Shown: positions 46,774-56,409 of the stretch, piece after piece
Layout: the number at the start of each line of letters is the position of its first letter
How positions within the stretch are numbered: position 1 is the first letter of the stretch
Assembly: GCF_021729885.1 (NCBI RefSeq)
Contig: NZ_CP063401.1
Span: 1,798,001 to 1,862,000, forward strand
Length of the DNA: 64,000 bases
Source of the DNA: Devosia sp. SL43
GTDB taxonomy: Bacteria; Pseudomonadota; Alphaproteobacteria; Rhizobiales; Devosiaceae
Direction: 5' to 3'
Notes under the pieces: model-generated
Told to the model about the DNA's origin: nothing
The model's input: only the letters and a program-made list of their open reading frames with translations
Databases searched by the model: none
Made by a program: the position numbers and the translations under genes

Positions 46774-47061
46774 CTACTCCGCCTTGGCCAGGACTTCGCG
46801 CACCGTTTCCATGGCTTCCACCAAGCGGCGCGACACATCATGCGCGCTGTCGTCGAGCCGCTTGGCGCGCGCGGCGGCCTTGTCGAGTTCGGTGGCCAGC
46901 CGCGACCGCTCATGCACCAGGCGTTGCGTATCGATTTCAATGCGATTGTGCTGACGTAGGCGAGTGCTCAGATTCTTGACCGAATTGTCGAGCCGCGCCA
47001 TGGCGCGATCGAACCGCGCCGTAGCGGCGGCAAGACCGTCTTCAAGTTCCGTGTCACTCAT
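46774..47061 (-). CDS. DUF4164 coiled-coil protein
   Basis: 95 residues, MSDTELEDGLAAATARFDRA to the end, almost wholly predicted helix with heptad-like Leu/Ala spacing. DUF4164 proteins lie next to zapA in Hyphomicrobiales and may help Z-ring assembly; unproven. ATG 47061 is preferred over an upstream frame that lacks helix-forming residues. Confidence 0.78.
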   Translation of the reverse strand: MSDTELEDGLAAATARFDRAMARLDNSVKNLSTRLRQHNRIEIDTQRLVHERSRLATELDKAAARAKRLDDSAHDVSRRLVEAMETVREVLAKAE

Positions 47062-47206
47062 TGCTACTACGGTCCTCAACCTGCGGCGATTCCAGCGCCC
47101 ACAGCGTGCCCCAGCACTAGCTGCAATGCAACCTTGTGTGCAACCGGCGAAGCTGGCCTTGTCATTGACAGGCAATCCGAACCTGTTATGCCTCGAACCC
47201 GCCTTT

Positions 47207-47235
47207 GGGAGGAGGCTTCCGGCGCCTCTTCTCCC
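47207..47235 (+). other. hairpin in the tkt leader
   Basis: GGGAG-GAGGC pairs with GCCTC and CTCCC in two stacked stems (47207-47216 with 47224-47235, internal TT loop), followed by CAGTTTTCC 33 nt before the tkt start. Could be an attenuator or a stabilising leader structure. Confidence 0.35.
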
Positions 47236-47267
47236 CAGTTTTCCAGCCTCAGAAAGCGGTTTGCCCG

Positions 47268-49241
47268 ATGACGAACACAGCCCAGCAGAACGATTTGGCC
47301 AATGCGATCCGCTCCCTGTCGATGGACGCGGTCGAGAAAGCCAATTCCGGCCATCCCGGCCTGCCCATGGGCTGTGCCGATATCGCGACGGTGCTGTTCA
47401 CCAAGGTTATGAAGTTCGATCCCGCGGACAGCAAGTGGGCTGACCGCGACCGCTTCATCCTCTCGGCAGGCCACGGCTCGATGCTGCTCTATTCCAGCCT
47501 CTACCTGCTCGGCTACGAGGACATGACCATCGACCAGGTCAAGAACTTCCGCCAGCTCGGCTCCAAGACCGCCGGCCATCCGGAATACCATTTCGCCCAG
47601 GGCATCGAGACCACCACCGGGCCGCTCGGCCAGGGTCTGGCCAATTCGGTCGGCTTTGCCGTCGCCGAAGCCAAGCTGGCTGCCGAGTTCGGTTCCGACA
47701 TCGTCGATCACCACACCTGGGTGCTGGCCGGCGACGGCTGCCTGATGGAAGGCATTTCGCAGGAAGCCATCGCGCTGGCCGGCCACCTCAAGCTCAACAA
47801 GCTGACCGTGATCTGGGACAACAACTCGATCACCATCGACGGCGCGGTGTCGAACTCAGACTCCACCGACCAGATCGCCCGCTTCAAGGCGTGCCAGTGG
47901 AACACCATCGAGATCGACGGCCATGATCAGGACGCCATCGAGAAGGCGCTGCTCCAGGCCAAGAAGTCGGACAAGCCGACCCTGATCGCCGCCAAGACCA
48001 CGATCGGTTTCGGCGCCCCCAAGAAGGCCGGCACTGAGAAGGTGCATGGCGCCCCACTCGGCGCCGAAGAACTGGCAGGCGCCAAGGCTGCGCTGGGCAT
48101 CACCTATCCGGCTTTTGAAATCCCGGCCGAAATCCTCAACACCTGGCGCGCCGCCGGCACCCGCAGCCAGAACATCCGTGGCGAATGGCAGTCGCGCCTC
48201 GCCGCATCGGCGCACAAGGCCGAGTTCGAACGCCGCATGAAGGGCGACCTCCCGGCAGCCTTCGGCCCCGCCATGGACGCCTACAAGAAGAAGCTGGTCG
48301 AGGATAAGCCCAAGGTTGCGACCCGCAAGTCGAGCCAGATGGCGCTCGATGTCATCAACGCCGTGCTGCCCGAGACGCAGGGCGGTTCGGCCGACCTGAC
48401 CCATTCGAACCTGACCAACACCAAGGAAATGGTGCCGTTCCAGGCCGATAACTACAATGGCCGCTACATGATGTACGGCATCCGCGAGCACGAAATGGCC
48501 GCGGCCATGAACGGCATCTCGCTGCATGGCGGCCTGATCCCCTATGGCGGCACGTTCATGGTCTTTACCGACTATGCCCGCCCTGCCATCCGCCTTGCAG
48601 CGCTGATGGAACAGCGCGCCATCTATGTCATGACCCATGACTCGATTGGTCTCGGCGAAGACGGCCCGACCCACCAGCCGGTGGAACACCTGACGGCCCT
48701 GCGTGCTATCCCGAACCTGCTGGTCTTCCGCCCGGCCGATGCTGTGGAAGCCCTCGAATGCTGGCAGTTGGCACTGGAAAGCACCACTGCGCCGTCGATA
48801 CTGGCCCTGTCGCGCCAGAACCTGCCGGCCCTGCGCACCGAGTACCAGGCCGAAAACCTCTCGGCCAAGGGTGCCTATGTCATATCAGGCGACAAGAACG
48901 CCGACGTCGTGATCTTCGCCACCGGCTCGGAAGTCGCCATTGCCGTCGAAGGCCAGAAGCTGCTGGCCGTGCAAGGCATTGCCGCCAAGGTCGTGTCAGT
49001 TCCCTCGATGGAACTGCTGGCCAAGCAGTCGGACGCCTACAAGGCCGAGCTCTATGGCAATGCCAAAGCCCGCGTCGCCATCGAAGCCGGCATCGAAATG
49101 AGCTGGAGCAAGCTGCTGGGCGACAAGGGTCGCTTTGTCGGCATGCACAGCTTCGGCGCGTCGGGCCCGATCGAGAAGCTCTACGAACACTTTGGTATTA
49201 CGGCCAAAGCCGTTGTTGATGCCGTCACCGCGCAGTTGTAA
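47268..49241 (+). CDS. tkt: transketolase (full length)
   Basis: 657 residues. N-terminal domain: [30 protein letters not shown] motif [12 protein letters not shown]. Middle domain: [19 protein letters not shown] (catalytic Glu), [18 protein letters not shown]. It works in the pentose phosphate pathway, moving two-carbon units between ketose and aldose phosphates. Followed by gap in the same direction, as in alphaproteobacterial glycolysis clusters. This is the housekeeping copy; the split copy at 5223-7000 is probably specialised. Confidence 0.97.
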   Translation: MTNTAQQNDLANAIRSLSMDAVEKANSGHPGLPMGCADIATVLFTKVMKFDPADSKWADRDRFILSAGHGSMLLYSSLYLLGYEDMTIDQVKNFRQLGSKTAGHPEYHFAQGIETTTGPLGQGLANSVGFAVAEAKLAAEFGSDIVDHHTWVLAGDGCLMEGISQEAIALAGHLKLNKLTVIWDNNSITIDGAVSNSDSTDQIARFKACQWNTIEIDGHDQDAIEKALLQAKKSDKPTLIAAKTTIGFGAPKKAGTEKVHGAPLGAEELAGAKAALGITYPAFEIPAEILNTWRAAGTRSQNIRGEWQSRLAASAHKAEFERRMKGDLPAAFGPAMDAYKKKLVEDKPKVATRKSSQMALDVINAVLPETQGGSADLTHSNLTNTKEMVPFQADNYNGRYMMYGIREHEMAAAMNGISLHGGLIPYGGTFMVFTDYARPAIRLAALMEQRAIYVMTHDSIGLGEDGPTHQPVEHLTALRAIPNLLVFRPADAVEALECWQLALESTTAPSILALSRQNLPALRTEYQAENLSAKGAYVISGDKNADVVIFATGSEVAIAVEGQKLLAVQGIAAKVVSVPSMELLAKQSDAYKAELYGNAKARVAIEAGIEMSWSKLLGDKGRFVGMHSFGASGPIEKLYEHFGITAKAVVDAVTAQL

Positions 49242-49293
49242 GACGGCGCTGCCCTCCCTTTCCTAACTCCCTCCCTCCCTAGGAGCGTCTAAT

Positions 49294-50301
49294 ATGGCAG
49301 TCCGCGTCGCCATCAACGGTTTTGGCCGCATCGGCCGCAACGTCCTGCGCGCCATCATCGAATCCGGCCGCACCGATATCGAAGTCGTGGCCATCAACGA
49401 TCTCGGCCCAGTCGAGACCAATGCCCACCTGTTCCGCTTCGACAGCGTGCATGGGCGCTTTAACGGCACCGTGACCGTTGCCGGCGACACCATCGATGTG
49501 GGTCGTGGCCCGATCAAGGTGACCGCCGTGCGCGACCCGGCCGAGCTGCCGCATGCCGCCATGGGCGTCGACATCGCGCTCGAATGCACAGGCATTTTCA
49601 CCTCCAAGGAAAAGGCCAGCGCCCACCTCAAGGCCGGTGCCAAGAAGGTCGTGATCTCGGCCCCTGGCGACGGCGCCGACAAGACCATTGTCTATGGCAT
49701 CAACCATGCGAGCCTCACCAAGGACGACGTGGTGATCTCGAACGCCTCGTGCACCACCAACTGCCTGGCGCCTGTTGCCTATGTCCTGCACAAGGAATTC
49801 GGCATCGAGAAGGGAATGATGACCACCATCCATTCCTATACGGGTGACCAGCCGACGCTCGACACCATGCACAAGGATCTCTATCGCGGCCGTGCTGCTG
49901 CGCTCAGCCAGATCCCGACCTCGACCGGCGCTGCCAAGGCCATCGGCCTGGTGCTGCCCGAGCTCAAGGGCAAGCTCGACGGCGTGTCGATCCGCGTCCC
50001 CACCCCCAACGTCTCCTGCGTCGATTTCAAGTTCATCACCAGCCGTGATGTGACGGCCGACGAGATCAACGCCGCCGTCAAGAGGTATGCCGATGGTGAG
50101 CTCAAGGGCATCCTGGGCTACACCACCCAGCCCAACGTCTCGATCGACTTCAACCACGACAGCCATTCCTCGACCCTGGCCTTCGACCAGACCAAGGTGA
50201 TGGGCGGCAATTTCGCGTCGATCCTGAGCTGGTACGACAACGAATGGGGCTTCTCCAACCGCATGGCCGATACGGCCGTTGCGCTGGGCAAGACGCTGTA
50301 G
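49294..50301 (+). CDS. gap: glyceraldehyde-3-phosphate dehydrogenase, type I
   Basis: 335 residues. NAD-binding start [19 protein letters not shown], catalytic Cys in [12 protein letters not shown], and C-terminal [12 protein letters not shown]. Phosphorylates glyceraldehyde-3-phosphate with NAD. AGGAG precedes the ATG. Second gene of the tkt-gap unit. Confidence 0.97.
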   Translation: MAVRVAINGFGRIGRNVLRAIIESGRTDIEVVAINDLGPVETNAHLFRFDSVHGRFNGTVTVAGDTIDVGRGPIKVTAVRDPAELPHAAMGVDIALECTGIFTSKEKASAHLKAGAKKVVISAPGDGADKTIVYGINHASLTKDDVVISNASCTTNCLAPVAYVLHKEFGIEKGMMTTIHSYTGDQPTLDTMHKDLYRGRAAALSQIPTSTGAAKAIGLVLPELKGKLDGVSIRVPTPNVSCVDFKFITSRDVTADEINAAVKRYADGELKGILGYTTQPNVSIDFNHDSHSSTLAFDQTKVMGGNFASILSWYDNEWGFSNRMADTAVALGKTL

Positions 50302-50322
50302 AAGCGCGACACGACTACTGTT

Positions 50323-50342
50323 GAGGGCGCCGAGGCGCCCTC
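50323..50342 (+). terminator. intrinsic terminator of tkt-gap
   Basis: GAGGGCGCC-GA-GGCGCCCTC is a perfect 9-bp stem followed by TTTCGT, 22 nt past the gap stop. Confidence 0.85.
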
Positions 50343-50381
50343 TTTCGTATCTTCTGCTCAGTGCTACAGGAGATAGCCGCC

Positions 50382-50816
50382 TTGAAGACAACCAGTAGGC
50401 TTATGGCGGCAGCGCTCATCGGCGCACTTTGTCTGGCTACCCCGATTAGTACGTTCGCCTGCCAGTTGGACTATCCCCCGGGCATGACCCACCCGACCTG
50501 GGAAGACAAGATTGTCGACGCGGAAGAGATATTCATCGGCCGCGTGATTTCCATTCAAGACAACGTCAACAAAGAAGATGAAGTCGTCTTCAGCATAGAG
50601 ACCCCTATCAGGGGGAACCTCGGACCAATTTTTGAAGCGCTCCAGGGCTCCGGTGGAGATTGCGGCATCCCATTCGAGGTCGGTCAGTTTGTGCTATACG
50701 CGGGAAACGCAATCTGGAGCCCGACAGAGTTTCTCTCGGACCCGCTGACCACAGAACAACGTCGCAAACTGGCTTTTGTTAAAGGAAGGTTCTTTGGCTC
50801 GCCAGGTGTCCAATGA
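50382..50816 (+). CDS. small exported protein with NTR/TIMP-like pattern
   Basis: 144 residues. A signal peptide (RLMAAALIGALCLATPISTFA) leads to a mature start with Cys. Then DAEEIFIGRVISIQ, a beta-strand pattern, and GDCGIPFEVGQFVLYAG. The order Cys, FIGRV, CG.PF..G...LYA resembles the netrin/TIMP-like fold of secreted proteins; the role is unknown. The start is probably TTG 50382 with AGGAG 9 nt upstream; GTG 50361 or ATG 50403 are alternatives. It overlaps the next gene by 4 nt. Confidence 0.65.
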   Translation: MKTTSRLMAAALIGALCLATPISTFACQLDYPPGMTHPTWEDKIVDAEEIFIGRVISIQDNVNKEDEVVFSIETPIRGNLGPIFEALQGSGGDCGIPFEVGQFVLYAGNAIWSPTEFLSDPLTTEQRRKLAFVKGRFFGSPGVQ

Positions 50817-51346
50817 GCCTTGATCGAACCATCCGCTGGCGTGGCCTCGACCCCGAGACACTGGAGCAATGCAACGTCGTGGCCAATGGCCGCGATACGC
50901 GGGTTCGCGGCGCCATCATCACGCCGGACTACGGCCTGTTCTACCGGCTCAAGCTCGACGAGAACGGCCACCTGCGCACCGCGCGGCTGGAGCGCACCGA
51001 TGGCAGGATATTGGAGCTGTTCTCGGACGGTGCCGGCAACTGGTCGGACGACCGTGCCGAGCCGCTGCCCGATCTGCGCGGCTGCATCGATATCGATATC
51101 TGGCCGACGCCCCTGACCAATTCACTGCCGCTGTGGCGTTGCGACTGGGTCGTGGGCCAGCCGCAACGCTTCGGCATGGCTTGGGTGGACGGCGATGCGA
51201 TGACCGTGCGCCGCGATGTGCAAATCTACACGCAGTTGGACGGCCGCCACTTTCGCTATCAGGGCGCCGAGGGTTTCGAGCGGGTGCTGGAAGTGGACGA
51301 TGACGGGCTCGTCGTGAGCTACCCGGGCCTGTTCGAGCGCGCGTGA
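50813..51346 (+). CDS. putative glycolipid-binding protein (PF06475 family)
   Basis: 177 residues with the family pattern: TIRWRGLDPETLEQCNVV, YGLFYRLKLDENGHLRTARL and CIDIDIWPTPLTNSLPLWR. The fold is a beta-barrel proposed to bind glycolipids; no enzyme activity is known. It has no signal peptide. Translationally coupled to the preceding exported protein. Confidence 0.8.
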   Translation: MSLDRTIRWRGLDPETLEQCNVVANGRDTRVRGAIITPDYGLFYRLKLDENGHLRTARLERTDGRILELFSDGAGNWSDDRAEPLPDLRGCIDIDIWPTPLTNSLPLWRCDWVVGQPQRFGMAWVDGDAMTVRRDVQIYTQLDGRHFRYQGAEGFERVLEVDDDGLVVSYPGLFERA

Positions 51347-51349
51347 GAC

Positions 51350-52384
51350 CTACTGTGCAATAGTGGTTTGGCTCGGCCGCATGGCGACCACCCCTTCCGT
51401 CCGCGCCCGCACCTCTGGTGTGGCGAGGCAGGTCGCGACGGCCTCGTAACCCGGCGCGCCGGGATAGGCATCGACCAGCGTCGGCGGGCTGTGATTGGCG
51501 GGACAGAGGATGATCGCCTCGTCCGGACCGACGGCGGCCAGGTCAAGGATGGCGCTGGAGCGCGTCATCAGCATGAGGGGGCGGTTCGGCGAACGGCGCG
51601 CCCGCAGCAGCGCGATCAGCGCCTCCTGCGTCGCGTGATCGAGCCCCTGCTCCACCATGTCGACGACCAGCACACGCGGGCCTTCAGCCTCGATTTCGGT
51701 CAGCAGCGCGAGCAGGGCGTCGGAAACCGCTCCCCCCTCCTCGACAAGCCAGGCCATGGCCTGATCCACCCGTTGCCGCAAAGCCGGATCGGCAGCCAGC
51801 CTGCCTTCGACACCGTTGCCGCGATCCAGCCCAACAAAGCGCCCACCTGGCAATTCCTCGGCCAGCCGCATGGCGAGCCACGTCTTGCCGCTGCCCAGGG
51901 GACCGATGATAAAGCTCAGTGGTTGCAGCGCGCCGAGTTCGAACCACTCCCCGCCCCAGGGCCACGGCAGCGCGAAGCCAACGGCGGGCGCCTGGCTCTC
52001 GGCGAGAATTGCCGTCAACGCCCCGACATCGGGCACTTTGCCTGCCGCGAGGTCCGACCGTAGCGCTCGCACCCGTGCGAGCGTCTCGCTCATCTGCCGC
52101 GACTGACCCTCAAGCCTGGTTTGATGCACCGCCAGCGCCGCACTGAGGTCACCGGGCTCGCCACCGAGCACCCGTCCGACTTGTGCGAGGCTGAGGCCAA
52201 GCTGCCGTAGCGTAACAATCTCACTCGCCCGTTCCATGGCCTCGGGCCCATAGGCGCGCCAACCGGCGGCACTGCGCGTTGGCGAGAGCAGGCCGCGCTG
52301 CTCGTAGAGGCGCAGCGCCTTGGTGGAAACACCCAGCCGCTTGGCGGCCTGGGTCGGATTGAGAAAGACTGCGGAAGAGGGCAT
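51350..52384 (-). CDS. MerR-family regulator fused to a P-loop ATPase
   Basis: 344 residues. Residues 8-75 are a MerR helix-turn-helix (TQAAKRLGVSTKALRLYEQRG, read in two parts). A coiled segment follows (85-115), then from about 145 an ATPase domain: Walker A GPLGSGKT (161-168) and Walker B RVLVVDMVEQGLD (Asp242). Ordinary MerR proteins end in a short effector domain, so the ATPase is unusual; ATP could control DNA binding. ATG 52384 is chosen because MerR residues begin shortly after. Convergent with the glycolipid-binding gene, 3 nt apart. Confidence 0.82.
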   Translation of the reverse strand: MPSSAVFLNPTQAAKRLGVSTKALRLYEQRGLLSPTRSAAGWRAYGPEAMERASEIVTLRQLGLSLAQVGRVLGGEPGDLSAALAVHQTRLEGQSRQMSETLARVRALRSDLAAGKVPDVGALTAILAESQAPAVGFALPWPWGGEWFELGALQPLSFIIGPLGSGKTWLAMRLAEELPGGRFVGLDRGNGVEGRLAADPALRQRVDQAMAWLVEEGGAVSDALLALLTEIEAEGPRVLVVDMVEQGLDHATQEALIALLRARRSPNRPLMLMTRSSAILDLAAVGPDEAIILCPANHSPPTLVDAYPGAPGYEAVATCLATPEVRARTEGVVAMRPSQTTIAQ

Positions 52385-52415
52385 GGAATCGCCTCGCTGT
52401 TTGCTGACCGCCTGA

Positions 52416-52446
52416 TCTATCGAGGCTGCCCCAGGGGACGGGTCAA
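52416..52446 (-). promoter_or_regulatory. MerR-type promoter of the fusion gene
   Basis: On the minus strand TTGACC (52446-52441) and GATAGA (52421-52416) lie 19 nt apart, the over-long spacer typical of MerR-controlled promoters, with a CCCC-T-GGGG dyad inside. Suggests autoregulation. Confidence 0.35.
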
Positions 52447-52523
52447 GGCACAAACAGTTGTCGTGCCAGAGTCATCAGATCGGGCTAGAAGGGCCGCATT
52501 GATGGTTGCGGGGGCCTAAAGCC

Positions 52524-52814
52524 ATGTTCCACATCATGCGCCGCATCTTTGCCGGCCTGCCGGTCGCCTCGGTCCTGATCGGCTTTGCCGGCCAGCCGGC
52601 GATGCTGATGCTGCCACCCGCGCTCACCGCGAGCTATGTGCTGATCCGCGACCGCATCATCCGCCGTCGTGTCGGCCTCGCCGCCTGGCCCAGCGACGGC
52701 TTTGCCCGGCATGTGCTTGTCGACGACCTTGGCCGACTGGTCTGCCTGACCATAGCGGGCATACCGCTGTTCTTTGTCGGCCACGCCCTGCGCGGGCTGC
52801 TGCCAGCAGCCTGA
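52524..52814 (+). CDS. small membrane protein, unknown
   Basis: 96 residues. Two hydrophobic stretches (VASVLIGFAGQPAMLMLPPAL and LVCLTIAGIPLFFVGHAL, the first split by Pro) flank an Arg-rich loop (RDRIIRRRVGL). I do not recognise the family. It lies 75 nt before pgk and may be co-transcribed. Codon use looks like a real gene. Confidence 0.55.
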   Translation: MFHIMRRIFAGLPVASVLIGFAGQPAMLMLPPALTASYVLIRDRIIRRRVGLAAWPSDGFARHVLVDDLGRLVCLTIAGIPLFFVGHALRGLLPAA

Positions 52815-52889
52815 GATTTTTCGCCCCGTTGCCTTCCCCCCTGCGCGCACCTCTGCTACGCCACGGCGACTAGACCGGAGGCCATCGCC

Positions 52890-54092
52890 ATGAGCGCGCA
52901 TTTCAAGACTCTCGACGAGCTCGATCTCACCAACAAGCGCGTGCTGCTCCGGGCCGACCTGAATGTGCCGGTGGCCGACGGCAAGGTGACCGACGCCACC
53001 CGCATCGAACGCCTGGTCCCCACTATCAGAGAGATCGTCAAGCGCGACGGCAAGGCGATCCTGCTCAGCCATTTCGGCCGCCCCAAGGGCAAGGTCGATC
53101 CGGAATTCTCACTGGAACAGGTCTGCGAGGCCGTCGCCAACGAGACGGGCCATCCGGTCGGCTTCGTCGCCACCGATTGGATCGATGTCTCAGCCGCCAA
53201 GGCGGCGATCGACTCGGCGCCTGCAGGCTCGGTGCTGATCCTCGAAAACACCCGCTTCCATCCCGGCGAGGAAGCCAATGATGTCGAGCTGGCCCAGCGC
53301 ATGGCCAGTCTCGGCGACGTCTATGTCAACGACGCCTTCTCCGCCGCCCACCGCGCCCATGCCTCGACGGCTGCGCTGGCCCATCTGCTTCCGGCGGCCG
53401 CTGGCCTAGCCATGCAGGCCGAACTGGAAGCGCTCGAAGCCGGCCTCGGCAAGCCAAAGAAGCCCGTCGTCGCCATCGTCGGCGGCGCCAAGGTGTCGTC
53501 CAAGATCGACCTGCTCGAAAACCTGGTGACCAAGGTCGATGGCCTCGTCATCGGCGGCGGCATGGCCAACACGTTCCTGCACGCCCAGGGCTATGGCGTC
53601 GGCAAGTCGCTGTGCGAGAAGGACCTGGCCGAGACCGCGCTCCGCATCATGGACAAGGCCATCGACAGCGGCTGCGCTATCATTCTGCCGATCGACGCTG
53701 TGGTCGCCTGGCACTTCAAGGCCGATACGCCTACCCGCCTCTATGGCGTCGACGCCATCGACAATGACGGAATGATCCTCGATATCGGCCCCTCCTCGAT
53801 CGAGCGCATCATTGGCGCCATCGACGATGCCCACACCGTGGTGTGGAACGGCCCGATGGGCGCCTTCGAAATGAACCCCTTTGATGCCGGCACCGTCGCC
53901 ATCGCCAAGCACGTCGCCAAGCGCACGCATGACGGCAAGCTGACCTCGGTCGCCGGCGGCGGTGACACCGTCTCCGCCCTCGCCCATGCCGGGGTGAAGA
54001 ACGACTTCACCTATGTCTCCACCGCCGGTGGCGCCTTCCTCGAGTGGATGGAAGGTAAGCCCCTGCCAGGCGTGGACGCGCTGAAGAAGTAA
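52890..54092 (+). CDS. pgk: phosphoglycerate kinase
   Basis: 400 residues. Contains [29 protein letters not shown], the hinge region, [11 protein letters not shown] and the C-terminal GGGDTVSAL. It makes ATP from 1,3-bisphosphoglycerate. Separated from gap by five genes, two of them convergent, and followed by fba. Confidence 0.97.
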   Translation: MSAHFKTLDELDLTNKRVLLRADLNVPVADGKVTDATRIERLVPTIREIVKRDGKAILLSHFGRPKGKVDPEFSLEQVCEAVANETGHPVGFVATDWIDVSAAKAAIDSAPAGSVLILENTRFHPGEEANDVELAQRMASLGDVYVNDAFSAAHRAHASTAALAHLLPAAAGLAMQAELEALEAGLGKPKKPVVAIVGGAKVSSKIDLLENLVTKVDGLVIGGGMANTFLHAQGYGVGKSLCEKDLAETALRIMDKAIDSGCAIILPIDAVVAWHFKADTPTRLYGVDAIDNDGMILDIGPSSIERIIGAIDDAHTVVWNGPMGAFEMNPFDAGTVAIAKHVAKRTHDGKLTSVAGGGDTVSALAHAGVKNDFTYVSTAGGAFLEWMEGKPLPGVDALKK

Positions 54093-54130
54093 TTTCCGCG
54101 ATCGTCATCCGGCCAGCCGCGCCGGACGAC

Positions 54131-54541
54131 GTGGCCGCGCTGGTTTCACTGGATAGCGTCGCGACCCTCGAACCGGCTCGCGTTGCCGAAATCGCCGCAT
54201 GGATCGATGCCGGCTTCTGCTTCCTGGCCAGCCGCGACGGCCAGCCGGTCGGCTATGGTGTCCTGCACCACCACTTCTTCCATCGCGGCATGCTCGAATT
54301 GGTCATGGTCGATCCCCGGCATCGGCGGAGCGGCATCGGGCAGGCCATCATCCGCCATGCCATAGCGAACTGCCGGACCCCGCAGCTCTGGACCTCCACG
54401 AACCAGTCCAACGCCGCCATGCAGGCGCTCTTGGCCCAAATGGGTTTCGTGCCGAGCGGCATAATCGAGGGACTGGATGCCGACGATCCAGAAATGATCT
54501 ATCGCATCGAGACGGCCGCTCCTCCGCCTTTCGTCGCATAA
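54131..54541 (+). CDS. GNAT-family N-acetyltransferase (start uncertain)
   Basis: 136 residues from GTG 54131. The acetyl-CoA loop is VMVDPRHRRSGIGQAII, followed by LWTSTNQSNAAMQALLAQMGFV. The sequence just upstream in frame (54101-54130) codes IVIRPAAPDDV, the normal first strand of a GNAT domain. No ATG, GTG or TTG precedes it: the frame closes at a stop at 54056-54058. Either translation starts at a rare ATT (54092, overlapping the pgk stop) or the protein lacks its first strand. Confidence 0.75.
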   Translation: MAALVSLDSVATLEPARVAEIAAWIDAGFCFLASRDGQPVGYGVLHHHFFHRGMLELVMVDPRHRRSGIGQAIIRHAIANCRTPQLWTSTNQSNAAMQALLAQMGFVPSGIIEGLDADDPEMIYRIETAAPPPFVA

Positions 54542-54613
54542 CCACAGGTCTAATCGCGCGGCAAAAAACGAAAGTCTAATCTCCGGTCAAATCCAGTTCC
54601 CGAGGTCAGACCG

Positions 54614-55642
54614 ATGCCGAAGTCCCTCAATGCCATTGCCCAGAAGCTGATGGAGCCCGGCAAGGGCATCCTGGCGGCCGACGAATCCGAAGGCACGATT
54701 GCCAAGCGTTTCGCCAAGATCAACCTGCCCAATTCGCTCGATCTGCGCCGCGACTATCGCGAGATGCTGTTCCGCTCGACCGACGCGATGACCAACTACA
54801 TCTCGGGCGTCATCCTCACCGAGGAAACCCTCGAGCAATCGGCCGCCGATGGCTCCTCGTTCCGCGCCATTCTTGCCGATGCCGATGTCATTCCGGGCAT
54901 CAAGGTCGACCGCGGCGCCTTCCCGATGCCTGGCGACAATGGCGAGAAGATCACCGAGGGCCTTGATGGCCTGCGCCAGCGCCTCGAACGCTACGCGGCG
55001 CTCGGAGCGGGCTTTGCCAAGTGGCGCGCCGTGATCACCATCAACGACGTAGCCCCGACCCGCAACAATATCCGCGCCAATGCCCACGCCCTGGCCCGCT
55101 ACGCCATCCTCTGCCAGGAAGCCGGCATCGTGCCGGTGGTCGAGCCGGAAGTGGTTGGCGACGGCGATCCGGGCAATCACTCGATGGAACGCTGCGCCGC
55201 TGTGACCGGCGACGTGCTGGAAAACACCTTCAAGGAACTGCGCCTCGCCGGCGTGGACCTGGCCGGCATGCTGCTCAAGCCCAACATGATCATGCCGGGC
55301 GTCAATTCCCGTGAGCGGCCGAGCTACGAAGACGTTGCCAAGCGCACCGTCGCCGTTTTGCGCGAGCATGTCCCGGCTGCCGTCCCCGGCATCGCTTTCC
55401 TGTCGGGCGGCCAGACCGATGAAGAGGCCACCGCGCACCTCTCCGCCATGAACCAGATCCAGGGCAAGCCCTGGCCGATGACCTTCTCCTATGGTCGCGC
55501 CCTGCAGAACGTTGCTCTGCGCACTTGGGCCGGTCGCCGCGAGAACTTCCCCGCCGCCCAGGCCGCCTTCACCCATCGCGCGCACATGAACTCGCTGGCA
55601 GCCCTCGGCAACTGGACCGGCGAGCTCGACCGCGCCGCATAA
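54614..55642 (+). CDS. fba: fructose-bisphosphate aldolase, class I
   Basis: 342 residues of the Schiff-base class. GKGILAADESEGTIAKRF near the N-terminus, EPEVVGDGDPGNHS, the active-site Lys in GMLLKPNMIMPG, and AFLSGGQTDEEATAHL. It splits fructose-1,6-bisphosphate and needs no metal. Downstream of pgk; has its own terminator. Confidence 0.96.
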   Translation: MPKSLNAIAQKLMEPGKGILAADESEGTIAKRFAKINLPNSLDLRRDYREMLFRSTDAMTNYISGVILTEETLEQSAADGSSFRAILADADVIPGIKVDRGAFPMPGDNGEKITEGLDGLRQRLERYAALGAGFAKWRAVITINDVAPTRNNIRANAHALARYAILCQEAGIVPVVEPEVVGDGDPGNHSMERCAAVTGDVLENTFKELRLAGVDLAGMLLKPNMIMPGVNSRERPSYEDVAKRTVAVLREHVPAAVPGIAFLSGGQTDEEATAHLSAMNQIQGKPWPMTFSYGRALQNVALRTWAGRRENFPAAQAAFTHRAHMNSLAALGNWTGELDRAA

Positions 55643-55676
55643 TTCCTGTTCTACCGACGTCCCAACGTCATAACTG

Positions 55677-55706
55677 ATGCGCGTCCTCCTCCCAGGGGGC
55701 GCGCAT
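55677..55706 (+). terminator. intrinsic terminator of fba
   Basis: ATGCGCG (55677-55683) pairs with CGCGCAT (55700-55706), extended by CC/GG pairs, and is followed by TTTCTTTT. Confidence 0.8.
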
Positions 55707-55809
55707 TTTCTTTTGCGCCGGTTCCTGGCTTCGCCTATTGGAGAAACGTCCTCTTTGTCGCCAAAATACCCGGCCACATGAGGAGCGCGCGTCGAGTATC
55801 CGGAACCCC

Positions 55810-56409
55810 ATGCCCCCCCAGCTCTATCTGATCACCCCAGTCGCTGCCGATCCGGAAACTTTTCCCGCCACGCTGATGGCCGTGCTGAGCAAAGCCGAAT
55901 TCTCGGCCCTGCTCGTCCGCCGCGGCGGACTGGACGATGCCAGCTATGCCAGGCTTGCCACCGCGCTGATCAATGTCGGCCAGGGCGCCGGCTGCGCGGT
56001 GCTGCTCGAAGACGACGCCGCCTTGGCCAAACGCCTCGGCGCCGATGGCCTGCATGTGACTGGCGGTCCCAAGGCCGTCAAGGATGCTGTGGCCGCACTC
56101 AAGCCTGATCTGATCGTTGGCGTCGGCAATGTCGGCAGCCGTCACGACGCGATGACCGCGGGCGAAATGGATGTCGATTACCTGATGTTCGGTCCGCTGG
56201 ATGGCGAGAGCGACCCTGCTGCAATCGACCTCACAGAGTGGTGGGCATCGACGTTCGAAATTCCCGCCGTACTGAGCGATCCGCAGGCCGGCGCCGATGC
56301 CGATAGCCGCGGCGCCGAGTTTCTGGCTTTGTCGACCAGCGTCTGGTCTTCCCCTTCACCCGCCGCAGCCGTGGCGGCCATCGTTTCCGCATTGGGAGAG
56401 AGTGCATGA
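55810..56409 (+). CDS. thiamine-phosphate synthase-like TIM-barrel protein
   Basis: 199 residues with ThiE-like order: LYLITPVAAD, GCAVLLEDDAALAKRLGADGLHV (as VLLEDDAALAKRLGADGLHV), LIVGVGNVGSRHDAM and DYLMFGPLDGE. The ThiE phosphate-loop and pyrimidine residues are altered (GNVGSRHDA for CHN/S..E), so synthase activity is doubtful. ThiE paralogues of this kind commonly sit beside fba in Hyphomicrobiales. The stop overlaps the next gene by 4 nt. Confidence 0.72.
   Translation: MPPQLYLITPVAADPETFPATLMAVLSKAEFSALLVRRGGLDDASYARLATALINVGQGAGCAVLLEDDAALAKRLGADGLHVTGGPKAVKDAVAALKPDLIVGVGNVGSRHDAMTAGEMDVDYLMFGPLDGESDPAAIDLTEWWASTFEIPAVLSDPQAGADADSRGAEFLALSTSVWSSPSPAAAVAAIVSALGESA

Noticed and set aside
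55643..55809. TPP riboswitch before the ThiE-like gene
   Set aside because: The gap holds the fba terminator and no CUGAGA/ACCUGA-type thi-box pair.
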